A stretch of 64,000 nucleotides of DNA from NCBI GenBank assembly GCA_024278835.1, contig JAJRSK010000033.1, positions 62,001 to 126,000 on the forward strand, in the 5' to 3' direction. This stretch comes from Campylobacterales bacterium (lineage in GTDB: Bacteria > Campylobacterota > Campylobacteria > Campylobacterales > QNZT01). This document shows positions 51,557 through 60,374 of this stretch, one piece after another. A program made the translations under genes and the position numbers. Under the pieces are notes generated by a model, which saw nothing but the letters and a program-made list of their open reading frames with translations, was not told the DNA's origin and made no database searches. Each line of letters starts with the position of its first letter. Positions within the stretch are counted from its first letter, which is position 1.

Positions 51557-52881
51557 GCTTTATCCTTTGGTTTTAAATCTTTTTCAATTTGATAGTCGCA
51601 TTTGTAGGTATCTAATGCTTTTCTTTGCTCAGAATTTAATCCGAAAAAAAGTTGAATAGACTGCACAATGGTATCAGACTGCGGCAGTTCAGCCACATTT
51701 TTTAGTTTTTTCGTCGGTTCATGTAAAAAGACATTAAAAGCTTGATGCAGAACCTTTCGCATCGACTCTTCATGATCAGCGGGGATATATCCTTTTTTGA
51801 TAGCCTTTGCCAACTCTTTATCACTACAGCTTTGCGCCATATCGCGAATCTCTTTGATAAGGGGATCAACCGAAAGTGTTTGCAACCATTTGAAAAACTC
51901 TTCTGTAAATTCTGCAATGATGCCATAAGCAATCTTCGCATTTTTTTCTCTTAAAGCAACATTTTTATTCATGATGCCTTGTAAATCATCCACCGCATAC
52001 ACTGTGATATCTTCACACTGACAATCAGCGATATCACGAGGCACGGATAAATCAAACCAATGGCGCTTAAAAGATGCTTCTTTCACCATTGTTTCATCGA
52101 TAACACACTCAGGCGAAGCCGTAGCTGAAAATAGAAGTCTATAGCGGTTTACTAGGTGTTCCAATTCAGAAAAAGGTTCTACAGCAACCGTCACACCTTC
52201 TATGTGTTCTGCCAATTTATAGGCATTTTCTAAATTTCTATTGACGATGATGATATTGGCTCCCGCATTGGCCAAATGTTTTGCCGCCAAGGTACCCATC
52301 TCACCTGCTCCAACGATTACCGCACTATATCCACCTAAATTTCCACCAAATTCTTCCTTGGCTTTATTGACTGCAACTGAGGCAACAGAGATAGGATTTT
52401 TAGAGATATCTGTAGAATTTCTTATCATCGCAGCACAACGAAAAGCATGGTGCATGACACGTGCCATTTTCTGTCCTGAAAAGCCATTATCATAAGAAAA
52501 TTTAAAAGCATCCTTGACTTGTCCGACTATTTGGGTCTCTCCAATAACCAAACTATCAAGGGAAGAGACAACAGAAAAAAGATGGTGTACTGCATCTGCA
52601 TCTTCATACATTTCACCACTATCACGTAGTATATTGATATCAAGCTGCGAAAAATCAGCTAGGTAATCATAGACTTTCTCCCCCACACCCAAGATTGAAA
52701 CCACACTTAAAATAATTTCAACACGATTACAAGTGGATAAAAGAATCGTTTCATTAATGACTGGCATAGCATCTAAATAACGATAAAAGTCTAATAACTT
52801 TTCATCACTGTTAAAAGCAAGTTTCTCGCGTGTTTGAAGTTCTGTGTTTTTATGCGTAAACGAAAGTGTTATATAATGCAT
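51553..52881 (-). CDS. hemA: Glutamyl-tRNA reductase
   Basis: A 442-residue enzyme that reduces Glu-tRNA to glutamate semialdehyde, the first step of haem synthesis by the C5 route. The catalytic Cys is in [13 protein letters not shown], then [13 protein letters not shown] and the NADPH fold [25 protein letters not shown]. Slightly longer than average. It overlaps proS and ispB by one to four bases. Glu-tRNA supply links it to the nearby synthetase genes. Confidence 0.95.
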   Translation of the reverse strand: MHYITLSFTHKNTELQTREKLAFNSDEKLLDFYRYLDAMPVINETILLSTCNRVEIILSVVSILGVGEKVYDYLADFSQLDINILRDSGEMYEDADAVHHLFSVVSSLDSLVIGETQIVGQVKDAFKFSYDNGFSGQKMARVMHHAFRCAAMIRNSTDISKNPISVASVAVNKAKEEFGGNLGGYSAVIVGAGEMGTLAAKHLANAGANIIIVNRNLENAYKLAEHIEGVTVAVEPFSELEHLVNRYRLLFSATASPECVIDETMVKEASFKRHWFDLSVPRDIADCQCEDITVYAVDDLQGIMNKNVALREKNAKIAYGIIAEFTEEFFKWLQTLSVDPLIKEIRDMAQSCSDKELAKAIKKGYIPADHEESMRKVLHQAFNVFLHEPTKKLKNVAELPQSDTIVQSIQLFFGLNSEQRKALDTYKCDYQIEKDLKPKDKA

Positions 52882-53774
52882 TAAAATTCTCTCTCTATCA
52901 TATTTTTTATAACGGCTTCTAAGGCCTCATTTTTATCTACTTTTATAGCACCAAGTGCTTCATAGCCAAGTTTTTGTGCTAATTTTACTGACTTTGCAAT
53001 CGCACCACTCTCTGTCATGATAGATTTTATCCACGCTGATTCTTCTTTGTTCAATCGCTTTTTATAAAGTGTTTTGAGTTTATTGCTTTGCACTTCATCT
53101 AAACTCTCAAAAAGATAGATATAAGGCAAGGTAGTCTTACCCTCTTCAAAATCATGAAGGGCTGGTTTACCCAAGGTCTCAGAGTCCATCGTGATATCTA
53201 AAACATCATCTATGATTTGAAAAGCAAGTCCAAGATTTTTCCCATAGAGGGCAAATGCATCCGCATCTTTAGCAGCTAAAAGTGCCGCAGATTTTGCAGC
53301 TGCTTCTATCAAAACAGCTGTTTTTTTATAAATCATATCAAAATAAAGTTCTTGATTCATATTTAATGATTTTGAAAGTTCAACATCCATCAATTCACCA
53401 ACAGAGAGCATCGTGACAGCATCAGCGACCGTTTTAGAGATCTCTTGCGAAAAAGAAGTTAACTCAGAAAAACCTTTAGAATACAAAATATCCCCAAGCA
53501 TAATGGCTGTTTTATTCCCAAATATAGCGTTGATTGAAGCAATTCCCCTCCGTGTATCCGAATCATCGATCACATCATCATGTAAGAGGCTCGCTGCATG
53601 GATAAGTTCTATGATAGATGCCAACTTAACACTCTCTTCATCTTCACCAGCTATTTTCAAAATGAGTTTTGCCCTCAGTCTTTTACCTGCTGGAAGTTTA
53701 TCAAACAATGAAAGTGCATAAATATCCAACTCTGCTACACTCTCTCGCATAAGTGTCTCAACTCGTACTAGCAT
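52881..53774 (-). CDS. ispB: Polyprenyl (octaprenyl) diphosphate synthase
   Basis: A 297-residue trans-prenyltransferase. The two Asp-rich motifs are HDDVIDDSDTRRG (residues about 66-78) and FQIIDDVLDI (about 185-194); KLPAGKRLRAKLIL begins the fold. It makes the long isoprenoid chain of menaquinone, fitting the UbiD/UbiX genes here. The stop and the hemA start overlap (TAATG). Confidence 0.9.
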   Translation of the reverse strand: MLVRVETLMRESVAELDIYALSLFDKLPAGKRLRAKLILKIAGEDEESVKLASIIELIHAASLLHDDVIDDSDTRRGIASINAIFGNKTAIMLGDILYSKGFSELTSFSQEISKTVADAVTMLSVGELMDVELSKSLNMNQELYFDMIYKKTAVLIEAAAKSAALLAAKDADAFALYGKNLGLAFQIIDDVLDITMDSETLGKPALHDFEEGKTTLPYIYLFESLDEVQSNKLKTLYKKRLNKEESAWIKSIMTESGAIAKSVKLAQKLGYEALGAIKVDKNEALEAVIKNMIEREF

Positions 53775-53775
53775 A

Positions 53776-54198
53776 TCAACCTTTACTTTTTTTAGGATCT
53801 ATAAATTGTATCTCTATTCTCTTTTGAGGATCTGTAACAAACGCTCTCATGAGCGCCGTCTTTTTACTATCGTTAAAAGTCTTAAATGTGAGGATTAAAT
53901 AACAGCGCTTACTACCTTCACCATAATCATCTCTGAGAGTTATTTTAATACTATTTCGCTTATATTCTTTTTGAATGATATATTGGGTAGGAAAGCCATC
54001 ATAGTTGGCAAGAACCACCAAACGCCCATTTTGATAAAGCGTCCATCGTAATATTAAAACTCTCACAGTAGAATCAACTTTTTTTATAACTTTAATTTGC
54101 CCAACTTCATCCTTTTTTAGGATAAAGTCATGCGTGTAATCCCACTTAAAAGCAAAGAGTAACACTGGCAAAAAAAGTACTATTAAAAGTTTTTTCAT
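53776..54198 (-). CDS. Small exported protein of 140 residues, unknown function
   Basis: A 140-residue protein with a signal peptide MKKLLIVLFLPVLLFA and a basic beta-rich mature part (FKWDYTHDFILKKDE, SIKITLRDDYGEGSKRCYLILTF). It lies between the DUF2018 gene and ispB on the minus strand, overlapping the former by four bases. A gene of like size stands at the same place in Helicobacter (between ispB and the DUF2018 gene), so it is likely conserved in the phylum. No domain is recognised. Confidence 0.7.
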   Translation of the reverse strand: MKKLLIVLFLPVLLFAFKWDYTHDFILKKDEVGQIKVIKKVDSTVRVLILRWTLYQNGRLVVLANYDGFPTQYIIQKEYKRNSIKITLRDDYGEGSKRCYLILTFKTFNDSKKTALMRAFVTDPQKRIEIQFIDPKKSKG

Positions 54199-54479
54199 TC
54201 TGCTTGCGTTAAGATATCTCCCATACCTGCGATATAAGCATTTTTTAATTCCGCTTCAACAGTATCAATATTAGTTGCAATATGTGTGATAATGAGTTTT
54301 TCAAGATCTTCACTTTCTTCCAATCTCTCTTCTAGGAGTCGCTCTAGTGCATTCATTCTTCTTAAGTTGTTACTTAACTCATTTTCTACCACAGATCTAT
54401 TGGCATTGAATATTATATCAAAATACTTTTTTTCTGCTGTTCCCCCAAACAAATCATCATCTTCATGAAAATCAAACAT
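54195..54479 (-). CDS. DUF2018 family protein
   Basis: A 94-residue, almost all-helical acidic protein (ELSNNLRRMNALERLLEERLEE). It fits DUF2018, a family confined largely to Campylobacterota; the Helicobacter member HP0242 is a small knotted all-helical homodimer. The function is not known. It overlaps the next gene's ATG and stands in the same order relative to ispB and hemA as in Helicobacter. Confidence 0.75.
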   Translation of the reverse strand: MFDFHEDDDLFGGTAEKKYFDIIFNANRSVVENELSNNLRRMNALERLLEERLEESEDLEKLIITHIATNIDTVEAELKNAYIAGMGDILTQAE

Positions 54480-54522
54480 TGTAATCCCTATATTTTATTT
54501 ATTGAGTGGAGATTATACCATA

Positions 54523-55461
54523 TTATGATGAAAAAAATTGTGAAATAACTTCTCTTAAGTGTGCATAATCACTAATTCTATTGATTTTATCTCGAAACTC
54601 TGAAGCAGCTGGAAAACCCTTGGAATAAGTATGTAAATGTTTTCTAAATATGGAGACACCCTTGTCCACATAAAATTCAAACATCAAATCATAATGTCGT
54701 AAAACAATCTCTCTAATTTTATCTTTTTCTATAGTTTTTAAATTATGCTTTAGTTGATAAAATATCCATGGATTACCAACAGCACCACGTCCTATCATGA
54801 TACCATCACACCCTGTATACTCTCTCACATGTTGGGCTATTTCCAGCGATGTGATATCACCATTGGCAATGACGGGGATACTCACCGCTTCTTTTGCCTC
54901 TTTGATAGGCGTGTAATCAATCGGTGCTTTATATTTGCCTGCCCTAGTTCTGCCATGAAAAGTGATAAAGTCTGCACCTGCACTTTCAACAGATTTAGCG
55001 ATATCCACCGCTATTTTTTCATTAAATCCAAGGCGTGATTTCACCGAAGTATACTCTTTATTGGAATATTTTTTGATAGTTTCAATGATACGAGACATCT
55101 GTGGTAAATCAGTTAAAAGAGAGGAACCTGAGTTTTGAGAAACAATCTTGGGCACAGGACAACCACAGTTTAAATCAATCCCGTCTATCCCATCAAAATC
55201 ATTTAAAATGAGTACGGCTTCTTTAATGACATCGATATCACTACCAGCTATTTGTACAATATAAGGAGATTCCAAAGGAGATTTTTCAATCATTTTGAAT
55301 GTTCTTGTGGAGTGATACTTTAAAGCATTAGAACTTATCATCTCCGAAATTGTCACATCCGCACCAAACTCTTTAGCCACAGAGCGAAAAGGAAGATCCG
55401 TGTAGCCCGCCAAAGGGGCTAACATCACGATATCTTTTTTAGAAAAGTCTATTGTAGCCAC
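54523..55461 (-). CDS. dusB: tRNA-dihydrouridine synthase (DusB family)
   Basis: A 312-residue flavin enzyme that reduces uridines in tRNA. MLAPLAGYTDLPFRSVAKEFGAD opens the TIM barrel, DGIDLNCGCPVPKIVSQNSGSSLL has the catalytic Cys, and GRTRAGKYKAPIDYTPIK, PVIANGDITSLEIA and GCDGIMIGRGAVGNPWIF are the FMN-binding strands. A TATCATGATA encodes IMI within the last motif. It lies directly before the membrane protein gene at 55468. Confidence 0.93.
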   Translation of the reverse strand: MATIDFSKKDIVMLAPLAGYTDLPFRSVAKEFGADVTISEMISSNALKYHSTRTFKMIEKSPLESPYIVQIAGSDIDVIKEAVLILNDFDGIDGIDLNCGCPVPKIVSQNSGSSLLTDLPQMSRIIETIKKYSNKEYTSVKSRLGFNEKIAVDIAKSVESAGADFITFHGRTRAGKYKAPIDYTPIKEAKEAVSIPVIANGDITSLEIAQHVREYTGCDGIMIGRGAVGNPWIFYQLKHNLKTIEKDKIREIVLRHYDLMFEFYVDKGVSIFRKHLHTYSKGFPAASEFRDKINRISDYAHLREVISQFFSS

Positions 55462-55467
55462 AGAGAC

Positions 55468-56472
55468 CTATATAAAAAGCTCTGTATCAAAGTTGCGACC
55501 TTGATCTTTTAAGAAAAGTATATATCTAAATTTTTGATACTCATCTTCTGAGGCATTAACTAAAAATTCTCTTGCATCATCTATCATTTGTAATTCAAAT
55601 AGTACATAAAGATACCCTTCTCCAGCTACATTTGGAAACTCATGTGCCATTTTTTCTGCAAGGTTCAATAATCTATCAGGTACAACTTTGGCTCTTAATT
55701 TTTTCATAAGAGTAATAAAATCATCACTAGAATAATCTAACTCTTTAACATAAGCAATCATCTCACCATCACTAAAGTCTAAAGGTTCTTCTGTTGCGCC
55801 AATTCTATCTATCATGATATCAAATACTTCTCTTGATGGTTCTACCTCATACTTAATGAGTTCTGACATTGGTGCATAGCTTGCAAATGTCAAAAAGGCT
55901 TGTTTACAAGTTGCTTTATCATCACACCTTTTAAGTATTGTAGCTGCATACGTTTTGTCTTCAGCCATTTGATTGAGTGCATTTCTTAACATATTTGGAT
56001 TACTAGGTTTTAATGCGTACTTGGCCAAGTCCACAACTTCACCGTTATCTAAACGCTCCTTTGTCTCAAGGATATCTTGTACATCATCATTATAAATACG
56101 ATACTTCTTCGCTTTATAAGGATCAGAATTTAAAAGTGGCAAGATTGCACCTGGTAACTTAAAAAACTCACTCTTATAATCAGCTTTTATCTCTTTACCT
56201 AGAAGTGCTTCTTTTGCAGCTTGTGTAAACTTTTCGCCATCTTTTTTGACACGTCTAAATTTTATCGCATTTGCTGTGCCATAAAACATCAAATGTGCAA
56301 TAGTCGCTAAAAACAGCAAGATAACTGGTAAAATAATCCACACTGCGATTGGCAGTGAGATAGGAACATCAACGACATTTAAAGTATATTTACCACCTTC
56401 AAAACTATAAACATACAGACCCAAAAGTATAATAAAAAATAGCCCAAAACCAATATACTTTTTTAATCCCAT
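55468..56472 (-). CDS. Two-helix membrane protein with helical repeat-like domain, unknown function
   Basis: A 334-residue protein with two N-terminal membrane helices (IGFGLFFIILLGLYVYSF and AVWIILPVILLFLATIAHLMFYG) and a soluble helical remainder with repeated short helices (YAPMSELIKYEVEPSREVFDIMIDRIG, LNLAEKMAHEFPNVAGEGYLYVLFELQMIDDAREF), TPR-like. It is probably inner-membrane bound with a cytoplasmic helical domain. It is tightly packed between dusB and dksA (2-6 base gaps), a sign of shared transcription. No family is recognised; it may be specific to the phylum. Confidence 0.7.
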   Translation of the reverse strand: MGLKKYIGFGLFFIILLGLYVYSFEGGKYTLNVVDVPISLPIAVWIILPVILLFLATIAHLMFYGTANAIKFRRVKKDGEKFTQAAKEALLGKEIKADYKSEFFKLPGAILPLLNSDPYKAKKYRIYNDDVQDILETKERLDNGEVVDLAKYALKPSNPNMLRNALNQMAEDKTYAATILKRCDDKATCKQAFLTFASYAPMSELIKYEVEPSREVFDIMIDRIGATEEPLDFSDGEMIAYVKELDYSSDDFITLMKKLRAKVVPDRLLNLAEKMAHEFPNVAGEGYLYVLFELQMIDDAREFLVNASEDEYQKFRYILFLKDQGRNFDTELFI

Positions 56473-56474
56473 TT

Positions 56475-56825
56475 TTACGCCCTTTTTTCTACAATTTCTC
56501 TACAAACTATACAGTACTTCGCCTGAGGTTTTACTTCCAATCTAGCTTCACCTATAGGCTCCTCACACATTTCACAGATGCCATAACTACCGTTTGCAAT
56601 CTTAAAGAGTGCATACTCTATCTCTTTGAGCTCTTTTTGTTGTTTAACATTTAACGCCTCTTCTATCGCTGTATCTGCAGAAATCGTAGCATGATCTGCA
56701 TCATCACTAGCCTCTGCTACTTTTAACCCGTCAATCTCTTTACTATTGTCATCTATATTTTTTAAAATCTGCTTTTTTCTCTCAAGCAATATTTCTTTAA
56801 TCTTTTCAAACTCATTTTCTGACAT
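56475..56825 (-). CDS. dksA: DksA/TraR-family zinc-finger regulator
   Basis: A 116-residue coiled-coil protein with the C-terminal C4 zinc finger CEMCEEPIGEARLEVKPQAKYCIVC. The coiled coil tip has EASDDADHATISAD, the acidic pair that enters the RNA polymerase secondary channel. DksA works with ppGpp in starvation responses. ATG at 56825 is preferred since AGAGGGGGC lies five bases before it; an ATG six codons upstream has its ribosome site too close. It follows rlmH by a few bases. Confidence 0.88.
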   Translation of the reverse strand: MSENEFEKIKEILLERKKQILKNIDDNSKEIDGLKVAEASDDADHATISADTAIEEALNVKQQKELKEIEYALFKIANGSYGICEMCEEPIGEARLEVKPQAKYCIVCREIVEKRA

Positions 56826-56846
56826 TCTTGCCCCCTCTTTCATCCT

Positions 56847-57302
56847 CTATTTATGATAGGGATGTTTATGTTTTATTGTTAACGCACGATAAATTTGTTC
56901 AAACAAAATAACCTTTGCTATCTTATGAGAAAAGGTTAATTGACTAAAACTAATCACCTTGTCTACTTTACTCAAAAAACTCTCTTCAAAGCCATATGCT
57001 CCAGCTATGAAGAAATTCAAAGATGTATTTATATCAAAATTTTCTGAAAATTCAAAGCTATCCATCTCCTTACCAGCTGGATGTAAAGCGATATTGACCC
57101 CTTTTAAGTAGGGAGTAAATACCTCTGAATAGGACTCTTTAGCTATTATAGCATCTCTATTTTGTGCTGAGGAAATTTTTTTATTAAATAGGGGAATTTC
57201 ATTGATTTGTGCATATTTTTGTATCATTTTCTTTTGATTAACTATGATTTTGGAAAATTCATCAACACTTTTCTTCTCAATGCTATAAACATTTATCTTC
57301 AT
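56847..57302 (-). CDS. rlmH: 23S rRNA m3-pseudouridine-1915 methyltransferase RlmH
   Basis: A 151-residue SPOUT methyltransferase. The knot region is visible in ALHPAGKEMDSFEF, NFFIAGAYGFEESFL and the C-terminal ISFSQLTFSHKIAKVILFEQIYRALTI ending KHPYHK, the invariant tail of RlmH. It methylates helix 69 on assembled 70S ribosomes. ATG at 57302. It lies between accD and dksA in a gene order found in other Campylobacterota. Confidence 0.95.
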   Translation of the reverse strand: MKINVYSIEKKSVDEFSKIIVNQKKMIQKYAQINEIPLFNKKISSAQNRDAIIAKESYSEVFTPYLKGVNIALHPAGKEMDSFEFSENFDINTSLNFFIAGAYGFEESFLSKVDKVISFSQLTFSHKIAKVILFEQIYRALTIKHKHPYHK

Positions 57303-57320
57303 AAAACAGATACTTTACCT

Positions 57321-57338
57321 ATGCTATCATGATAGCAT
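57321..57338. repeat. Palindrome copy extended to 18 bp at the accD stop
   Basis: ATGCTATCATGATAGCAT is perfectly self-complementary and contains TATCATGATA (57325-57334). The accD stop codon (57329-57327) lies inside it. As an RNA it would give at most a seven-pair stem. Confidence 0.7.
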
Positions 57339-58244
57339 GTCATCTTCTACATAATCATCTAGTCTTCTACCTTTAACCTGAATGTCTCTCGTATCACTAT
57401 TTCCTATACGGTGATCTAAAAAATGCAACAAATCACCCACCGTATTTTTCATGCGGCTTCTTCTGACAATCATATCTAAAAAGCCTTTTTCAAGTAAAAA
57501 CTCAGACGTTTGAAAACCTTCTGGCAAATCAGCACCTATGGTCTGCTTGATAACCCTCTGACCAGCAAATCCTATCAAAGCACCAGGCTCAGCGATGATG
57601 ATATCTCCAAGCATAGCAAATGACGCACTCACACCACCCATAGTAGGATCGGTAAGAATAGAGATAAATGGCAATCCGTTCTCCGAAAGTTTTTTAAGCG
57701 CAGCAGAAGTCTTTGACATCTGCAAAAGTGAAAAAGTACTCTCTTGCATTCTTGCTCCACCACTGGCAGAAATGATGATAAACCCATGTCTCTTCTCTAT
57801 CGCACGATGTACGGCTCGTACAATTTTTTCGCCTTCTACTGATCCCAAACTACCACCCATGAACTGAAAGTCAAAGACAACTAATTGTACTGGAACACCG
57901 TTTATCTCGCACTCTCCTGAGATGACAGATGACTTTTTACCTGTCTTCTTTTCACCCTCAGCCACTCTTTTTTTATAAGATTTTTTATCAACAAACTTCA
58001 AAGGATCTACGGGTGCTAAATTGGCATCCATCTCTACAAATGTACCCTCATCTGCAAGGTACGTGATTCTCTCTGTTGCAGATATACGCATATGGTATTT
58101 ACATTTTGGACACACTTGTAAAAGATTTTCAACCTCTTTATAATACATCAATGCATTACACTTTTTACACTTTATCCAGTGACTTGGTGCCTCTTCTTCC
58201 ACTGGTTGTTTTCTAAAAGTATTAAATATATCACCAAAATTCAT
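57327..58244 (-). CDS. accD: Acetyl-CoA carboxylase carboxyltransferase subunit beta
   Basis: A 305-residue subunit of the carboxyltransferase that, with AccA, makes malonyl-CoA. The N-terminal C4 zinc ribbon is [23 protein letters not shown]. The crotonase-fold core has [33 protein letters not shown] and [35 protein letters not shown] overlaps the stop of the phosphatase gene (ATGA). Confidence 0.96.
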   Translation of the reverse strand: MNFGDIFNTFRKQPVEEEAPSHWIKCKKCNALMYYKEVENLLQVCPKCKYHMRISATERITYLADEGTFVEMDANLAPVDPLKFVDKKSYKKRVAEGEKKTGKKSSVISGECEINGVPVQLVVFDFQFMGGSLGSVEGEKIVRAVHRAIEKRHGFIIISASGGARMQESTFSLLQMSKTSAALKKLSENGLPFISILTDPTMGGVSASFAMLGDIIIAEPGALIGFAGQRVIKQTIGADLPEGFQTSEFLLEKGFLDMIVRRSRMKNTVGDLLHFLDHRIGNSDTRDIQVKGRRLDDYVEDDMLS

Positions 58245-58978
58245 GACGCGTCCCCTAAAAGAATATTTTTTAAAAATTGAAATTGTTTTAAATCTTTACA
58301 GATTAATATGAGGTCATTATATTCATATTTATATAAATTTTCACACATAAAGAGCCCTGCTTTAGCATCATATTCACGCATCTTACCCTCAAATATGACA
58401 AAATCCACACGATGGGCATAAGCAAATGAAAGTGCTGAAGCACCGGGTATTCGGTACTTTATCTCAGCATTGTAAAGCTTTTTAGCATAGACCTTAGAGC
58501 GATAAGCACGTTCAAATATACCTACAGAAGAGCAAGAGTTTAAAACTTCCTCTTTGAAAGAAATTTTTCCAAGTTTAGCAGTCTTAAAATACTCTTTTGT
58601 CTTGACAAAGATATCACCATTGGCAAAATTACAGATGATGCCTACAAGCACTTCATCCTCTAGTTCAAGTGCGATAGAAGAGCCAAAATAAGGTATTTGA
58701 GAAAGAAAATTATCACTCCCATCAATAGGATCCAAGATGATACGATATACACCCTCTCCTATCTCACCACTCTCCTCAGAGTAAATCTTACCAAAAGAGT
58801 GCAGATACTTGATAAATATCTTTTCAGCCATGATATCAATCTCACGGCTTACATCACCACCAGCACCAACCTCTAGTTTTTGACAAAGTTTAGTATCAAA
58901 ACCACTCTCAATCTTTTTATATAACTCTTCATTAGCCTCAATTGAGGCCTCTACAAATGCTTCAATATATGTGATAAT
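58241..58978 (-). CDS. Inositol monophosphatase-family phosphatase with a non-ATG start
   Basis: A Mg2+-dependent phosphatase of the IMPase/CysQ superfamily. The metal-binding motif [13 protein letters not shown] is at about residues 80-92 and the ESGEIG Glu precedes it. The first in-frame ATG (58831) would cut off [14 protein letters not shown], part of the conserved N-terminal half. The open frame extends upstream to just past the gltD stop, so translation probably begins at ATT (58978), CTG (58981) or a near codon. The substrate may be an inositol phosphate or 3',5'-bisphosphate. It lies between gltD and accD. Confidence 0.75.
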   Translation of the reverse strand: MITYIEAFVEASIEANEELYKKIESGFDTKLCQKLEVGAGGDVSREIDIMAEKIFIKYLHSFGKIYSEESGEIGEGVYRIILDPIDGSDNFLSQIPYFGSSIALELEDEVLVGIICNFANGDIFVKTKEYFKTAKLGKISFKEEVLNSCSSVGIFERAYRSKVYAKKLYNAEIKYRIPGASALSFAYAHRVDFVIFEGKMREYDAKAGLFMCENLYKYEYNDLILICKDLKQFQFLKNILLGDAS

Positions 58979-58984
58979 CAGACC

Positions 58985-60373
58985 CTATCTTTTTAGTAGT
59001 TTTTTGGCAATAGCTTCCGCAGCTATCTTACCATCTTGCGCCGCCGTTACCACCAAGTCACTACCTCTAAAACAGTCTCCTCCTGTATAAATATAAGGTT
59101 TTGAAGTTTCTTGATTTTCATCTGCTCCAATACAACCCCATTTATCCATCTCTACACCATTTTCTGATAAAAACTTTGGTGTGGTATTATTGAACCCAAG
59201 TGCAAAGATAACGACATCAGCATCCACTCTAAAGCTGCTGTCTTCTACGATTTCAACACGCTGTCTGCCTGAGCTATCTTTTTGTGCTAACATTGTTTTT
59301 TCCATCTCTATACCGATGACTTCACCACTATCATTTAAAAGTACTTCTTTAGGAGAAGCATAAAAGACAAATTCAGCCCCTTCTTCTTTAGCATTTTTAA
59401 ACTCTTTTTGACTTCCTGGCATATTGTGTCCATCTCTACGATAAAGACACTTCACAGACTTAGCACCCTCACGAAGAGAAGTTCTGATACAGTCCATCGC
59501 TGTATCACCACCACCAATAACCACGACATTTTTATTTTCTACAGAAAAATTACTGTCATATGCTTCTTCAAAGTGTTTCTTTTGTGTGTTGATAAGAAAG
59601 TCAATCGCGATATAGACACCCTTACCATTTTCACCAGCTAAATTTGCTTTTTGAGACGCTTCTGCTCCGATACCAACAAAAACTGCATCATAGTTTTCAG
59701 TCAACTCTTTAAAGTCTATATCTTTACCCACTTCAACATTTAAAAAGAGTTTCATGCCTGCCTCTTCTAGCCATTGAAAGCGACGAAACACCACTTCTTT
59801 TTCTAGTTTAAAACTAGGGATTCCATAGGTTAAAAGTCCACCAGGTCGGTTTGCTTTTTCAAACATTTCTACATTGATACCAGCACGAAGTAGATACGTA
59901 GCAACAGAAAAACCAGCAGGACCTGAACCCACAATGGCTACTTTTTTATCACTCATCTCATCTGCAAACTCTGGACGCCATCCATTTTTAAATCCATTTT
60001 CAGAGATATATGTTTCAACAGAACCGATAGTAATAGCCCCATAACCATCTTGTTGCAAGGTACAATCACCCTCACAAAGTCTATCTTGAGGACAAATTCT
60101 ACCTGTTATCTCAGGAAAAGGATTACTCTCATTAGAGAGTCTAAATGCCATATGAGAATCCTTGTTAGCCACCGTTTTTAGCCACTGAGGGATATAGTTA
60201 TGCAAAGGACACTTTACATGACAGCCAGGATCTCCACACTGCACACAACGATCAGCTTGAATCTCAGCTTCCACAGGTTTAAAAACATTATAAATCTCTT
60301 TAAAATCTTTTTTTCTTTCGTTTGAACCACGTTTTTCAGGCTCAATTCTCTCGACTTTTATAAAATTTTGCAT
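58985..60373 (-). CDS. gltD: Glutamate synthase small subunit
   Basis: A 462-residue NADPH-oxidising flavoprotein. The Fe-S Cys cluster is CVQCGDPGCHVKCPLHNYIP with ICPQDRLCEGDC. The FAD fold VAIVGSGPAGFSVATYLLRAG and the NADPH fold VVVIGGGDTAMDCIRTSLREG follow, ending with YTGGDCFRGSDLVVTAAQDGK. It supplies electrons to GltB for making glutamate from glutamine and 2-oxoglutarate. It starts two bases after gltB. Confidence 0.96.
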   Translation of the reverse strand: MQNFIKVERIEPEKRGSNERKKDFKEIYNVFKPVEAEIQADRCVQCGDPGCHVKCPLHNYIPQWLKTVANKDSHMAFRLSNESNPFPEITGRICPQDRLCEGDCTLQQDGYGAITIGSVETYISENGFKNGWRPEFADEMSDKKVAIVGSGPAGFSVATYLLRAGINVEMFEKANRPGGLLTYGIPSFKLEKEVVFRRFQWLEEAGMKLFLNVEVGKDIDFKELTENYDAVFVGIGAEASQKANLAGENGKGVYIAIDFLINTQKKHFEEAYDSNFSVENKNVVVIGGGDTAMDCIRTSLREGAKSVKCLYRRDGHNMPGSQKEFKNAKEEGAEFVFYASPKEVLLNDSGEVIGIEMEKTMLAQKDSSGRQRVEIVEDSSFRVDADVVIFALGFNNTTPKFLSENGVEMDKWGCIGADENQETSKPYIYTGGDCFRGSDLVVTAAQDGKIAAEAIAKKLLKR

Positions 60374-60374
60374 C

